NCBI RefSeq assembly: GCF_041053105.1 | Contig: NZ_CP163444.1 | Location: 2,480,001-2,544,000, forward strand | Source of the DNA: Streptomyces sp. R44 | Lineage (GTDB): Bacteria; Actinomycetota; Actinomycetes; Streptomycetales; Streptomycetaceae | Direction: 5' to 3' | Length of the DNA stretch: 64,000 nucleotides | Shown here: positions 15,443-24,106 of the stretch, one piece after another | Layout: each line of letters starts with the position of its first letter | Position numbering within the stretch: the stretch's first letter is position 1 | Program-made: the position numbers and the translations under genes | Notes under the pieces: generated by a model | Told to the model about the DNA's origin: nothing | Database searches by the model: none | Seen by the model: the letters and a program-made list of their open reading frames with translations, nothing else

Positions 15443-16876
15443 CTAAGCGCGGTGGGCGGTCGGTCGTACCAGGAGGGCACAGGTCAGGGCGGCGAGCACC
15501 GCGGCCGCTCCCCCGGCGGCCACCGGGCCCGCCACCGATTCCACGGTCTGCGCCGCCGCCGCGAGCAGGCAGACGGTGGCGGCGCTGAGCACCGCGCCGA
15601 AGGCCTGGAGCAGCAGCCCGAGCCAGAGCACGGTCCCGATCAGGAGCAGGGTGAGCAGGCGCGGGAGCGTCGGCCACGGGACCCCGGGCCAGGCGAGGGT
15701 CGCGGCGAGCGCGAGGGCGAGGAGGACGGTGAGGTAGCCGCCGAGGCAGAGCACGAGGGTGCCGGTGACGGCCCGGCGGAACTCGCGGGCGGTGGTGAGG
15801 GTCCGCAGCCGGGTCAGGCTGCCGTCCCGGAAGCGGTACAGCAGCCATTCCGCCGGCCCCATGGAGAGGGTGAGGGCGATGACCGCCCCCGCGCCGCTCA
15901 CCCTGGTGTCCCCCACGCCCGCGTGGAGGACGAGCAGGCCGCTGCCGAGGCCGAAGAGGCCGTACGGGAGGGAGGCGGCGCGCGGGGGTCCGCCGCGGCC
16001 GCCCGCGTCCCGGCGGAGGCCGGGGCGCAGGACGAGCGCGGCGAAGGCGACGGAGGCGGTGAGCGAGGCGAGGAGGAGCCCGGCGCGCAGGGCGTCCGGC
16101 AGGTCCCAGCGGAAGGCGGCGGCGGCGCCGGTGAGCGGCAGCAGGGCGCAGAGCAGGGCCCGTTCGCGGCCGAGGACGAGGAGCACGGTCGCGGCGGCGA
16201 GGTAGAGCGACTGTCCTGCGGCGAAGACGGCGGCGGGGGTCTCGCCGGGCGCGGCGGTCGCGAGGGCGACGGCCGTCCCGGCGAGGGCGCCGGCCGGGGC
16301 GCCGGTGAGCAGGGCGCGGGCGGCGGCGGGCCGGTCGCCGAGCCCGAGCCAGGTGTACGCGCGGTGGGAGAGGGCCTGGTTCCAGACCCAGCCGGTGACG
16401 GCACCGGCGAGCAGGGGGACGGTCCCGGCGGGGAGCCCGAACCGGCCGTGCCCGCCGGCGAGCAGCGGTGCGGCGAGGACGTACGCGAGGCCGGGGAGCG
16501 CGAAGACGAGGCCGCGCAGCAGACAGCCGGCGAGCTCGCCGTACCAGGCGCCGGAGGGTGGTGCCGCCGGTTCGGGGTGGCGCCGCTCCACGCGCGCGTA
16601 GAGGTCCTCGGCGAGGGAGAAGGAGTCGGCGCGGCCGTAGGTGAGCCGGATGTGCTCGTCGGTCATGCCGTCGGACTCGAGGAGCGCGGCGATCTCGTCC
16701 GGGTGTACGGCGACGGCGACGAACCCGTCGAGCCGCCGGGCGAGTTCGTCGAGCGGATCGTCGGCGAGGCCGCCGCCGTCGGGGGTGCGGGCGGGCTCGG
16801 CCGGCCGGCGCGGGCGCGGGATCGCCGGAAGCGGGGTCTCCGTCTTCGGGGGTGTCAGCCAGAGGGAGCCGCTCAT
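15443..16876 (-). CDS. Polytopic membrane protein of exopolysaccharide cluster (possible PelG-like exporter)
   Basis: The ~477-residue protein has a cytoplasmic N-terminal ~110 residues including a PDEIAALLESDGMTDEHIRL segment, then about twelve hydrophobic helices, and ends near the membrane. Its start overlaps the stop of the pelF-like gene by four bases. Size and topology match PelG, the MOP-fold transporter that works with PelF, or the multi-helix half of fungal Gtb3. Primary-sequence homology to PelG is not obvious to me, so the export role is inferred from context. The helices are very Ala/Leu/Gly rich, which makes family assignment by eye unreliable. Confidence 0.8.
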   Translation of the reverse strand: MSGSLWLTPPKTETPLPAIPRPRRPAEPARTPDGGGLADDPLDELARRLDGFVAVAVHPDEIAALLESDGMTDEHIRLTYGRADSFSLAEDLYARVERRHPEPAAPPSGAWYGELAGCLLRGLVFALPGLAYVLAAPLLAGGHGRFGLPAGTVPLLAGAVTGWVWNQALSHRAYTWLGLGDRPAAARALLTGAPAGALAGTAVALATAAPGETPAAVFAAGQSLYLAAATVLLVLGRERALLCALLPLTGAAAAFRWDLPDALRAGLLLASLTASVAFAALVLRPGLRRDAGGRGGPPRAASLPYGLFGLGSGLLVLHAGVGDTRVSGAGAVIALTLSMGPAEWLLYRFRDGSLTRLRTLTTAREFRRAVTGTLVLCLGGYLTVLLALALAATLAWPGVPWPTLPRLLTLLLIGTVLWLGLLLQAFGAVLSAATVCLLAAAAQTVESVAGPVAAGGAAAVLAALTCALLVRPTAHRA

Positions 16877-18405
16877 GCCCGGGTGCCTCCTGTGGCGAGG
16901 GCCGCGGTGGTACGGCGGGGGGCGGGGATGCGGAGGCGCAGGGGTTCCTGGGGCAGCGGGACCGGGCGCGCCGGGCGGGCGCCCGCCAGTTCGCGGTAGA
17001 TCTGGCGGAAGCCGTCCACCGAGCGGTGCAGGGTGAACTCGTCGATGACCCGCTGCCGGGCGCGGCGGCCGAGTTCGGCGCGGCGGGTGCCGTCCCGGAG
17101 GAGGGCGGAGACGGCGGCGGCCATGACGGCCGGTTCGCGGGGCGGGACGACGATCCCGGTGTCGCCGACGGCCTCCCGTACGCCTCCGACGTCGGTGGAG
17201 ACGGTGGCGCGGCCGCAGGACATGGCCTCGATGAGGGAGAAGGGGAAGCCCTCGCTGATGGAGGAGAGCATGACGACGCTGCCGGCCGCGTAGGCCGAGG
17301 GGACGTCGCTGATCCGGCCCTCGAAGGACACCCCGTCGGTGACGCCCAGCTCGGCGGCGAGCTTCTCCAGGCGGGTCAGGTAGTCCTCGTTCCCGGCGGG
17401 GACCGGGCCGAACAACCGGAGCCTGAGCGAGGGGAGTTCGGCCCGGCAGATCGCGTACGCCCGGATCAGGGTCTCCAGGTCCTTGATGGGGTCGACGCGG
17501 CCGCACCAGCTGAGGGTGGGGGTCTCGGGTTCGGGTCCGGCCTCGGGGAAGAGGGCGGGGTCGACGCCGTTGTAGACCGTGCGGATGCGGTCGGCGGGGG
17601 CTCCGCCGCGCTCCTCCCAGCGCCGGTTGTACTGGTTGCAGGGGGTGATGAGGTCGGCCTTGCGGTAGCCGAGGGTGTTGAGTTCGCGGTAGAAGCCGAG
17701 CATGAGGGCCTTGACGGGCCAGCGTTGCGCTTCGCTGCGGTAGCCGAGGTAGCGCTCGCGGAGGTAGATGCCGTGTTCGGTGAGCAGGAAGGGCACCCCT
17801 TCGAAGTGCTGCGCGGCGAGGGCGGGCAGCGTGGCGAGACCGCTGGAGACGGCGTGCGCCACGCCGCCGCAGGCTATCCGGGCGGCGAGCGGACGCAGGG
17901 CGTGTTCGAGCAGGTCGGTGGCGGTGAGCGCGTCGTGGACGGTGGGCCGGGCCGCGAGCGTGGGCAGGTGCGGCATGGTCCAGATCCACATGAGGGAGCG
18001 CAGGGCCGGCTCGGAGCGGAGGGCGGCGGTCAGCCGTCCCTGCCGGGCGAGTTCGGCGAGTTCGTACAGGCCGGTGCCGAAGTCGCAGCCCGCCTCGGGG
18101 TCGAGGAGGGCGAGCAGGAGGCGCTCGTACGCGTCGAGGAAGCGGCGGCGTTCGCGCCCCCGCAGGGGCCGGCGCACGGCCGGTCCCTGCGGAGGTCCCC
18201 ACAGGGGGTACGCGGTGTGCCGGGTGACGTTGGGCGGCAGCTCCCAGGTGACGGGTTCGCGGCCGCTGCCGGTGAGGGCGAGGATCTCGAAGTCGACCTC
18301 CGGCATGCCACGGACGAGCTGGTCGCACCAGGTGCTGACGCCGCCGTGGACATGCGGGTAGGTGCCTTCGGTGAGCATGGTGACGTGACGGCCACTGCTC
18401 GGCAT
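16873..18405 (-). CDS. pelF: GT4 family glycosyltransferase PelF
   Basis: This 510-residue cytoplasmic glycosyltransferase opens with VTMLTEGTYPHVHGGVSTWC, the characteristic PelF N-terminus. It continues with FLLTEHGIYLRERYLGYRS, a GT-B linker, TVYNGVDPALF, SWCGRVDPIKDLETLIRAY, and the nucleotide-sugar-binding SEGFPFSLIEAMSCG (the E-x7-E motif of GT4), followed by TDVGGVREAVGDTG. PelF polymerises N-acetylgalactosamine-type sugars from UDP donors in Pel-producing bacteria. The C-terminal 35 residues are a Pro/Arg-rich tail. It lies 34 bases downstream of the deacetylase gene and overlaps the membrane-protein gene, so it is part of the same operon. Confidence 0.93.
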   Translation of the reverse strand: MPSSGRHVTMLTEGTYPHVHGGVSTWCDQLVRGMPEVDFEILALTGSGREPVTWELPPNVTRHTAYPLWGPPQGPAVRRPLRGRERRRFLDAYERLLLALLDPEAGCDFGTGLYELAELARQGRLTAALRSEPALRSLMWIWTMPHLPTLAARPTVHDALTATDLLEHALRPLAARIACGGVAHAVSSGLATLPALAAQHFEGVPFLLTEHGIYLRERYLGYRSEAQRWPVKALMLGFYRELNTLGYRKADLITPCNQYNRRWEERGGAPADRIRTVYNGVDPALFPEAGPEPETPTLSWCGRVDPIKDLETLIRAYAICRAELPSLRLRLFGPVPAGNEDYLTRLEKLAAELGVTDGVSFEGRISDVPSAYAAGSVVMLSSISEGFPFSLIEAMSCGRATVSTDVGGVREAVGDTGIVVPPREPAVMAAAVSALLRDGTRRAELGRRARQRVIDEFTLHRSVDGFRQIYRELAGARPARPVPLPQEPLRLRIPAPRRTTAALATGGTRA

Positions 18406-18439
18406 GAGCGGGTTCCCCCCAGGACGTGCTGGTCAGGCG

Positions 18440-20563
18440 TCAGGCGGTCGGGAGCGTGAGGGTGACGGCGGTCTGGAGCGGTTCGGGTGTGGTCCAGGCG
18501 GAGCGGGTGCCCGCGTAGGCCGTCCCGAAGGCGGTGCTGCCGAGCAGGAGCTTCTTCCGCGTGCCCTCGGGGGCGGTGACGGGCACGGTGACGCCGGAGG
18601 GCGCCTTGACGGTGACCGTGGTGCCGATGCGGTAGGCGGTGACCTTTCCGGCGGCGACGGCCTGGTCCCAGGCGGCGCGGCGGCCCAGTTCGGTGCCGAC
18701 GTCCTTCTGGGCCGGGTTCACCAGGGGCGCGTTCGCCGCGAACAGGGCCCGGTAGTCGGCGAGTACGCGGTCGAGGACCGGGTAGAGGAGCCGCTCCTCG
18801 GCGAGGTTCGACTGGTGGACGTAGTGCGGCCGGGGGTCGTTGCCCAGGACGTGGGAGAGGGCGGTGCGGGCCTCCTGCGGCACGATGTGGTCGGCGTAGC
18901 CGGTGGCCGTGGGGAGCGGGGCGGGCAGGCAGGTGGAGGCCGGGTTGGACTCGCAGATCCCGCTGCCGCCGTCGGCGCGGGAGGTGTAGATCCAGTTGTA
19001 CTCATCGGCCATCTCGGCGGCGGTGCCCACGTTGTAGTACACGTTCATCGGGTGGCGGGGCACGGTCTTCGCGGCGCCGGTCCCGACGGGACGCTGCTGG
19101 GGCTCGCGGGAGTTGTCGCTCGCGGTCCACTTCACGCCGTTGTCGGCGAGGGCGCCGGCGAGGTTGGGGTTGTCGACGGGCTGCTGGGGCAGGGTCTTGA
19201 GGCCGGAGTGCTCGCCGGTGACGAGTTCGGAGCGGTCGACGGAGATGCCCTTGCCGACGGCCCAGTTGTGGTTGTCGCGGATCTGGCCGGAGAGCTCGGA
19301 GCGGCTCACCCAGAGGGTGTTGCCCGCGGTGTCCTTGGCGCACTGCCAGGGCACGACGCTGTTGTCCTGGACGCAGCCGAGGAAGGGGTGGGTGTAGGTG
19401 TGATTGATCCACCGGTACTGGGCGCGGTCGGCGACGAGCCGGTCGGTGAGCGCGTCGGTGCCGCCGTGCTCGGTCTTCCACTGCTCGCCCTGGCCGCCGT
19501 TGTAGACCATGTCGAGCGTGAAGCCGGAGGCCTTCTGCCAGGCGGCGGCGTACTGGGCGTCGGCGACGGTCATGCGGATCGGGTCGACGCCCTCGCCGTC
19601 GTCGCCGACGCAGTCGAAGTCGCCGGGGGTGCAGTCGAGCGTCCGGTCCCAGCGGGCGTCGGGGGCGAAGACGTCGTCGACGTGGACGGAGAGGTAGTTG
19701 CGGCTCTGGCCGAGGTGGACGCCCTGGGTGAGCCAGTCGACGATGCCGCGGGCGAGGGCCCGGAACTGCCGCTGGTACTGGTTGTAGGCGAAGGTGACGA
19801 CGAGTTCGCGGCGCCCGTCGGCGGCGTACTCGCCGACGAGGCTGGCCCGGCCGCCGCCGGCGGCGCTGTCGACGGGCACGTCGAGGTAGCTGGTGTAGCC
19901 GGCCCGGGGGCGGCCCGCGTAGCCGTAGCTCTCGGAGATCGTGGGGTCGTTGTCCTCGAAGGTGAGCGCCCCGGCGAGGTAGCGGAAGGGCCCCGCCTGC
20001 CCGGCGGCGGTGACGCCGGCGGTGGTGCCGTCGAGGACGCCGGACCAGCCGCCCTGGTCGGTGTAGTCGAGGCCGACGCCGGGGTGCGACCAGGTGTAGG
20101 CGTCGACCTGCGGGATCCCGAAGGTCCGCTCGTACGTCCGGAGGGCGGTGGCCTCGGCGGAGTCGGGGCCGAAGGCGCTCTCGTGGGGCAGGACGACGCC
20201 CTGGTACTTGGCGCGGGGCCGCCCGTCGACGCTGTCGCTCAGGAAGGCCGTGTCGACGACGGGCCGGTTCGGGTCGTTGAGGTCGATCCTGCGGTACGGG
20301 ACGCCGGAGCCCTTCAGCTCGGCGGTGATCGCCCCGACCGCGCTGCCGCCGTCGTCGACGACGAGGACGGTGAGGTCCACCCGGGGCGCGGTCGCGGCGG
20401 CCGCCTGCGCGGAGGGGACGACGGTGGCGAGCAGCGCGGCGGCGGCGAGGGCCGCGATCCTTCCCGTACGAGGACCGGTACGGGAACCGCCGCGGGGCGC
20501 GGTGCGGGCGCCGGCGGCGGTGCGGCGTGCGGTTCTGGGCGTACGGATTCGGCCGGAGTCCAT
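18440..20563 (-). CDS. Secreted Agd3/NodB-like polysaccharide deacetylase-type protein
   Basis: The ~707-residue protein has a long Arg-rich n-region and a Sec-type signal (IAALAAAALLATVVPSAQA). An N-terminal domain (LTVLVVDDGGSAVGAITAEL onward) may be carbohydrate-binding. The deacetylase core carries the metal Asp pair in NYLSVHVDDVFAPDARW (near residue 295) and a His motif in RWINHTYTHPFLGC (near 388), like the TFDDG and HxxxH motifs of NodB-fold enzymes. The C-terminus resembles a small beta domain. This matches Agd3 (CE18), which deacetylates N-acetylgalactosamine residues. It is the first gene of the five-gene operon. The specific substrate is inferred. Confidence 0.85.
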   Translation of the reverse strand: MDSGRIRTPRTARRTAAGARTAPRGGSRTGPRTGRIAALAAAALLATVVPSAQAAAATAPRVDLTVLVVDDGGSAVGAITAELKGSGVPYRRIDLNDPNRPVVDTAFLSDSVDGRPRAKYQGVVLPHESAFGPDSAEATALRTYERTFGIPQVDAYTWSHPGVGLDYTDQGGWSGVLDGTTAGVTAAGQAGPFRYLAGALTFEDNDPTISESYGYAGRPRAGYTSYLDVPVDSAAGGGRASLVGEYAADGRRELVVTFAYNQYQRQFRALARGIVDWLTQGVHLGQSRNYLSVHVDDVFAPDARWDRTLDCTPGDFDCVGDDGEGVDPIRMTVADAQYAAAWQKASGFTLDMVYNGGQGEQWKTEHGGTDALTDRLVADRAQYRWINHTYTHPFLGCVQDNSVVPWQCAKDTAGNTLWVSRSELSGQIRDNHNWAVGKGISVDRSELVTGEHSGLKTLPQQPVDNPNLAGALADNGVKWTASDNSREPQQRPVGTGAAKTVPRHPMNVYYNVGTAAEMADEYNWIYTSRADGGSGICESNPASTCLPAPLPTATGYADHIVPQEARTALSHVLGNDPRPHYVHQSNLAEERLLYPVLDRVLADYRALFAANAPLVNPAQKDVGTELGRRAAWDQAVAAGKVTAYRIGTTVTVKAPSGVTVPVTAPEGTRKKLLLGSTAFGTAYAGTRSAWTTPEPLQTAVTLTLPTA

Positions 20564-20867
20564 GGCTGGTGTCCCCCCTCGACGGGCCCCGCCCGAACCG
20601 GCGGAACGCGTGGAGATGTCGCAGATGAGGCGAAGAACGGTGTGTCGTCCTTGCGTGAATGAGGCGAGTGTGACCGGGCGACAGAGGCCGGAAGGGTAAA
20701 CATGAAAGAGACACCACGGATGAGTGAATCCCCGCCGCCGTGAGCGAACCGGGCGAGCGAGCGTAGGCTCGTTCTCGGCGCTCTCCGGGCCGAAATACGA
20801 TGCGGCGGGCACGGTCGGCCCATCCCTCGACCGCCACAGAACTCAATGGAAGCGAGATTTCACCACC

Positions 20868-22376
20868 GTGACTGCTCTCACTCTCAGCACTGCCGGCGCG
20901 GCGACGCTGCGCGCCGACGCCCTCGTCGTCGGCGTCGCGAAGTCCGGGAAGACGCTGGTCGTCGCCCCGGGCGCCGAGGCCGTCGACAAGGCCTTCGACG
21001 GCCGGCTCGCCGCCGTCCTGGAGACCCTGGGCGCCTCGGGTGCCGAAGGTGAGGCGACGAAGCTGCCCGCCCCCGCCGGTCTCAAGGCCCCCGTCGTCCT
21101 GGCCGTCGGCCTGGGCGCGGCGCCCGAGGACGGCGAGTCCTTCGGCGCGGAGATCCTGCGCCGCGCCGCCGGCACCGCCGCCCGCACCCTGACCGGCTCG
21201 AAGAAGGCCGCGTTCGCGCTGCCGATCGCCACCGCCGACGACGCCGCCGCCATCGCGGAGGGCGCCCTGCTCGGCGCGTACGCCTACACCGCGTACCAGG
21301 AGAACGGCAAGGACGCGAAGAAGCCCCTCGCCGAGGTGGCCCTGCTCGGTGCCAAGCCGCGCGACAAGGCCCACAAGGCCGCCGCCGAGCGCGCCCAGGC
21401 CGTGGCCGAGGAGATCAACCGCGCCCGCGACCTGATCAACCAGCCGCCGAACGACCTCTACCCGGCCACCTTCGCCGCCGCCGTCCAGGCCGCCGGCAAG
21501 GAGCACGGCCTCAAGGTCCAGGTCCTCGACGAGAAGGCGCTCACCAAGGGCGGCTACGGCGGCATCCTCGGCGTCGGCAACGGCTCCGTGAACCCGCCGC
21601 GCCTGGTCCGCGTCGCCTACACCCACCCGAAGGCGGAGAAGACCCTCGCCCTGGTCGGCAAGGGCATCACCTACGACTCGGGCGGCATCTCCCTGAAGCC
21701 GGCCGGCCACAACGAGACGATGAAGTGCGACATGGCCGGCGCCGCCGCCGTGTTCTCCACCGTCGTCGCCGCGGCCCGCCTCGGCCTGGAGGTCAACGTC
21801 ACGGGCTGGCTCGCCCTCGCGGAGAACATGCCGTCCGGCTCCGCCACCCGCCCGGGTGACGTCCTGAACATGTACAGCGGCAAGACCGTCGAGGTCCTGA
21901 ACACCGACGCCGAGGGCCGGCTCGTCCTCGCCGACGCGATCACCAAGGCCTCCGAGGAGCACCCGGACGCGATCGTCGACGTGGCCACCCTGACCGGCGC
22001 CATGGTCCTGGCCCTCGGTGACCGCACCTTCGGCATCATGGCCAACGACGACGACTACCGGACCGCGATCCACGAGATCGCCGAGGAGGTCGGCGAGCAG
22101 TCCTGGCCGATGCCGCTCCCCGCGGACCTGCGCAAGACCATGGACTCCCCCACCGCCGACATGGCGAACATGGGTGTCCGGATGGGCGGCGGCCTGGTCG
22201 CCGGTCTCTTCCTGCAGGAGTTCGTGGGCGAGGGCATCACCTGGGCCCACCTGGACATCGCGGGCCCCGCCTTCCACGAGGGCGCCCCGTACGGCTACAC
22301 CCCCAAGGGCGGCACCGGCTCCGCGGTCCGCACCCTGGTGAAGCTGGCCGAGCGCACGGCGGCCGGCGAGCTCTGA
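20868..22376 (+). CDS. pepA: Leucyl aminopeptidase (M17)
   Basis: This ~502-residue cytoplasmic M17 metallopeptidase removes N-terminal residues from peptides. The C-terminal catalytic domain shows LVGKGITYDSGGISLKPAG (catalytic Lys and metal-binding Asp), MKCDMAGAAAVFSTV, and NTDAEGRLVLADAI, the family signature. A GTG at 20868 was chosen because the N-terminus TALTLSTAGAATLRADALVV matches actinobacterial PepA; the open frame upstream crosses the promoter region (-10-like TACGAT at 20796-20801). A strong hairpin terminator follows at 22389-22427. It is divergent from the exopolysaccharide operon across 304 bases that hold promoters and no gene. Confidence 0.95.
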   Translation: MTALTLSTAGAATLRADALVVGVAKSGKTLVVAPGAEAVDKAFDGRLAAVLETLGASGAEGEATKLPAPAGLKAPVVLAVGLGAAPEDGESFGAEILRRAAGTAARTLTGSKKAAFALPIATADDAAAIAEGALLGAYAYTAYQENGKDAKKPLAEVALLGAKPRDKAHKAAAERAQAVAEEINRARDLINQPPNDLYPATFAAAVQAAGKEHGLKVQVLDEKALTKGGYGGILGVGNGSVNPPRLVRVAYTHPKAEKTLALVGKGITYDSGGISLKPAGHNETMKCDMAGAAAVFSTVVAAARLGLEVNVTGWLALAENMPSGSATRPGDVLNMYSGKTVEVLNTDAEGRLVLADAITKASEEHPDAIVDVATLTGAMVLALGDRTFGIMANDDDYRTAIHEIAEEVGEQSWPMPLPADLRKTMDSPTADMANMGVRMGGGLVAGLFLQEFVGEGITWAHLDIAGPAFHEGAPYGYTPKGGTGSAVRTLVKLAERTAAGEL

Positions 22377-22388
22377 GCACACCCGTGA

Positions 22389-22427
22389 CAGGGACGGCCC
22401 CGGGCTCCGTGCCCGGGGCCGTCCCTG
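22389..22427 (+). terminator. Intrinsic terminator after pepA
   Basis: A perfect 17-base stem (left arm 22389-22405, right arm 22411-22427) encloses the loop TCCGT. It begins 12 bases after the pepA stop codon. Only a TTC follows, as is usual for Streptomyces terminators lacking long T-runs. Confidence 0.9.
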
Positions 22428-22655
22428 TTCGCCGACGACGAAATCCGTAGGTTCGTCCGTGCCCGTGAGCCCGCCGTACGGACGATCGGCCGTCTCAGAG
22501 CACGGCCCCGCGTCCCGTCGTCCGTCAACAAGTGCGAAGATGGGTTCTCGGCAGGACAGGGCCCCCACCACAGGGCCGAAATAAAGCGGCCGGACACCAG
22601 CCGCCGCCAGGTCGTCGACGACCGGCGACGAGCGCACATGCATGGAGGACGTGAC

Positions 22656-24044
22656 GTGGCGAACGACGCCAGCACCGTTTTCGACCTAGTGATCCTCGGC
22701 GGCGGTAGCGGCGGTTACGCCGCGGCGCTGCGCGGAGCGCAGCTGGGCCTGGACGTCGCACTGATCGAGAAGAACAAGCTCGGCGGCACCTGCCTGCACA
22801 ACGGCTGCATCCCGACGAAGGCCCTGCTCCACGCCGGCGAGGTCGCCGACCAGGCGCGCGAGGCGGAGCAGTTCGGTGTCAAGGCCTCTTTCGAGGGCAT
22901 CGACATCAAGGCCGTGCACAAGTACAAGGACGACGTGATCTCGGGCCTGTACAAGGGCCTGCAGGGTCTCGTCGCCTCCCGCAAGGTGACCTACATCGAG
23001 GGCACCGGCCACCTGTCCTCCCCGACCTCCGTCGACGTGGACGGCCGTCGCGTCGAGGGTCGTCACATCCTCCTGGCCACCGGTTCCGTGCCGAAGTCCC
23101 TGCCCGGCCTGGAGATCGACGGCAACCGGATCATCTCCTCGGACCACGCGCTGACCCTGGACCGGGTCCCGGAGTCCGCGATCATCCTCGGCGGCGGCGT
23201 CATCGGCGTCGAGTTCGCCTCGGCGTGGAAGTCCTTCGGCACCGACGTCACGGTCATCGAGGGCCTGAAGCACCTGGTCCCGGTCGAGGACGAGAACAGC
23301 TCGAAGCTTCTTGAGCGCGCGTTCCGCAAGCGCGGCATCAAGTTCAACCTCGGCACCTTCTTCCAGTCCGCCGAGTACACCGACAACGGCGTCAAGGTCA
23401 CCCTGGCCGACGGCAAGACCTTCGAGGCCGAGGTCCTCCTGGTCGCCATCGGCCGCGGCCCGGTCTCCGCCGGTCTCGGCTACGAGGAGCAGGGCGTCGC
23501 GATGGACCGCGGCTACGTCCTGGTCGACGAGTACATGCGTACCAACGTGCCGACGATCTCGGCCGTGGGCGACCTCGTCCCCACGCTCCAGCTCGCGCAC
23601 GTCGGCTTCGCCGAGGGCATCCTCGTCGCGGAGCGCCTGGCCGGTCTGAAGACCGTCCCGATCGACTACGACGGTGTGCCCCGGGTGACGTACTGCCACC
23701 CCGAGGTCGCCTCCGTCGGCATCACCGAGGCCAAGGCCAAGGAGATCTACGGCGCGGACAAGGTCGTCGCCCTGAAGTACAACCTCGCGGGCAACGGCAA
23801 GAGCAAGATCCTCAAGACCGCGGGCGAGATCAAGCTCGTCCAGGTCAAGGACGGTGCCGTGGTCGGCGTCCACATGGTCGGTGACCGCATGGGCGAGCAG
23901 GTCGGCGAAGCGCAGCTGATCTACAACTGGGAGGCGCTGCCGGCCGAGGTCGCGCAGCTCATCCACGCCCACCCGACGCAGAACGAGGCGCTCGGCGAGG
24001 CCCACCTGGCCCTGGCCGGCAAGCCTCTGCACTCCCACGACTGA
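22656..24044 (+). CDS. lpdA: Dihydrolipoyl dehydrogenase (E3)
   Basis: E3 reoxidises the dihydrolipoyl groups of the pyruvate and 2-oxoglutarate dehydrogenase complexes with FAD and NAD+. The 462-residue protein has the FAD motif [19 protein letters not shown], the redox disulfide Cys46/Cys51 in [16 protein letters not shown], the NAD motif [19 protein letters not shown], a second FAD contact [16 protein letters not shown], and the C-terminal catalytic base in [14 protein letters not shown]. The GTG at 22656 is preceded by GGAGG at the right spacing. sucB follows after 62 bases, so the two are probably one operon. Confidence 0.97.
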   Translation: MANDASTVFDLVILGGGSGGYAAALRGAQLGLDVALIEKNKLGGTCLHNGCIPTKALLHAGEVADQAREAEQFGVKASFEGIDIKAVHKYKDDVISGLYKGLQGLVASRKVTYIEGTGHLSSPTSVDVDGRRVEGRHILLATGSVPKSLPGLEIDGNRIISSDHALTLDRVPESAIILGGGVIGVEFASAWKSFGTDVTVIEGLKHLVPVEDENSSKLLERAFRKRGIKFNLGTFFQSAEYTDNGVKVTLADGKTFEAEVLLVAIGRGPVSAGLGYEEQGVAMDRGYVLVDEYMRTNVPTISAVGDLVPTLQLAHVGFAEGILVAERLAGLKTVPIDYDGVPRVTYCHPEVASVGITEAKAKEIYGADKVVALKYNLAGNGKSKILKTAGEIKLVQVKDGAVVGVHMVGDRMGEQVGEAQLIYNWEALPAEVAQLIHAHPTQNEALGEAHLALAGKPLHSHD

Positions 24045-24106
24045 CGCTCACGTCATCACAGGGCGCGACGACCACTTTCCGCAATTCGTTAGGAGCAACT
24101 GAAACC

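Noticed and set aside
19002..22643. A 1213-codon minus-strand frame across pepA and the deacetylase gene
   Set aside because: It covers the coding strand of pepA in antisense and the deacetylase gene in a wrong frame.
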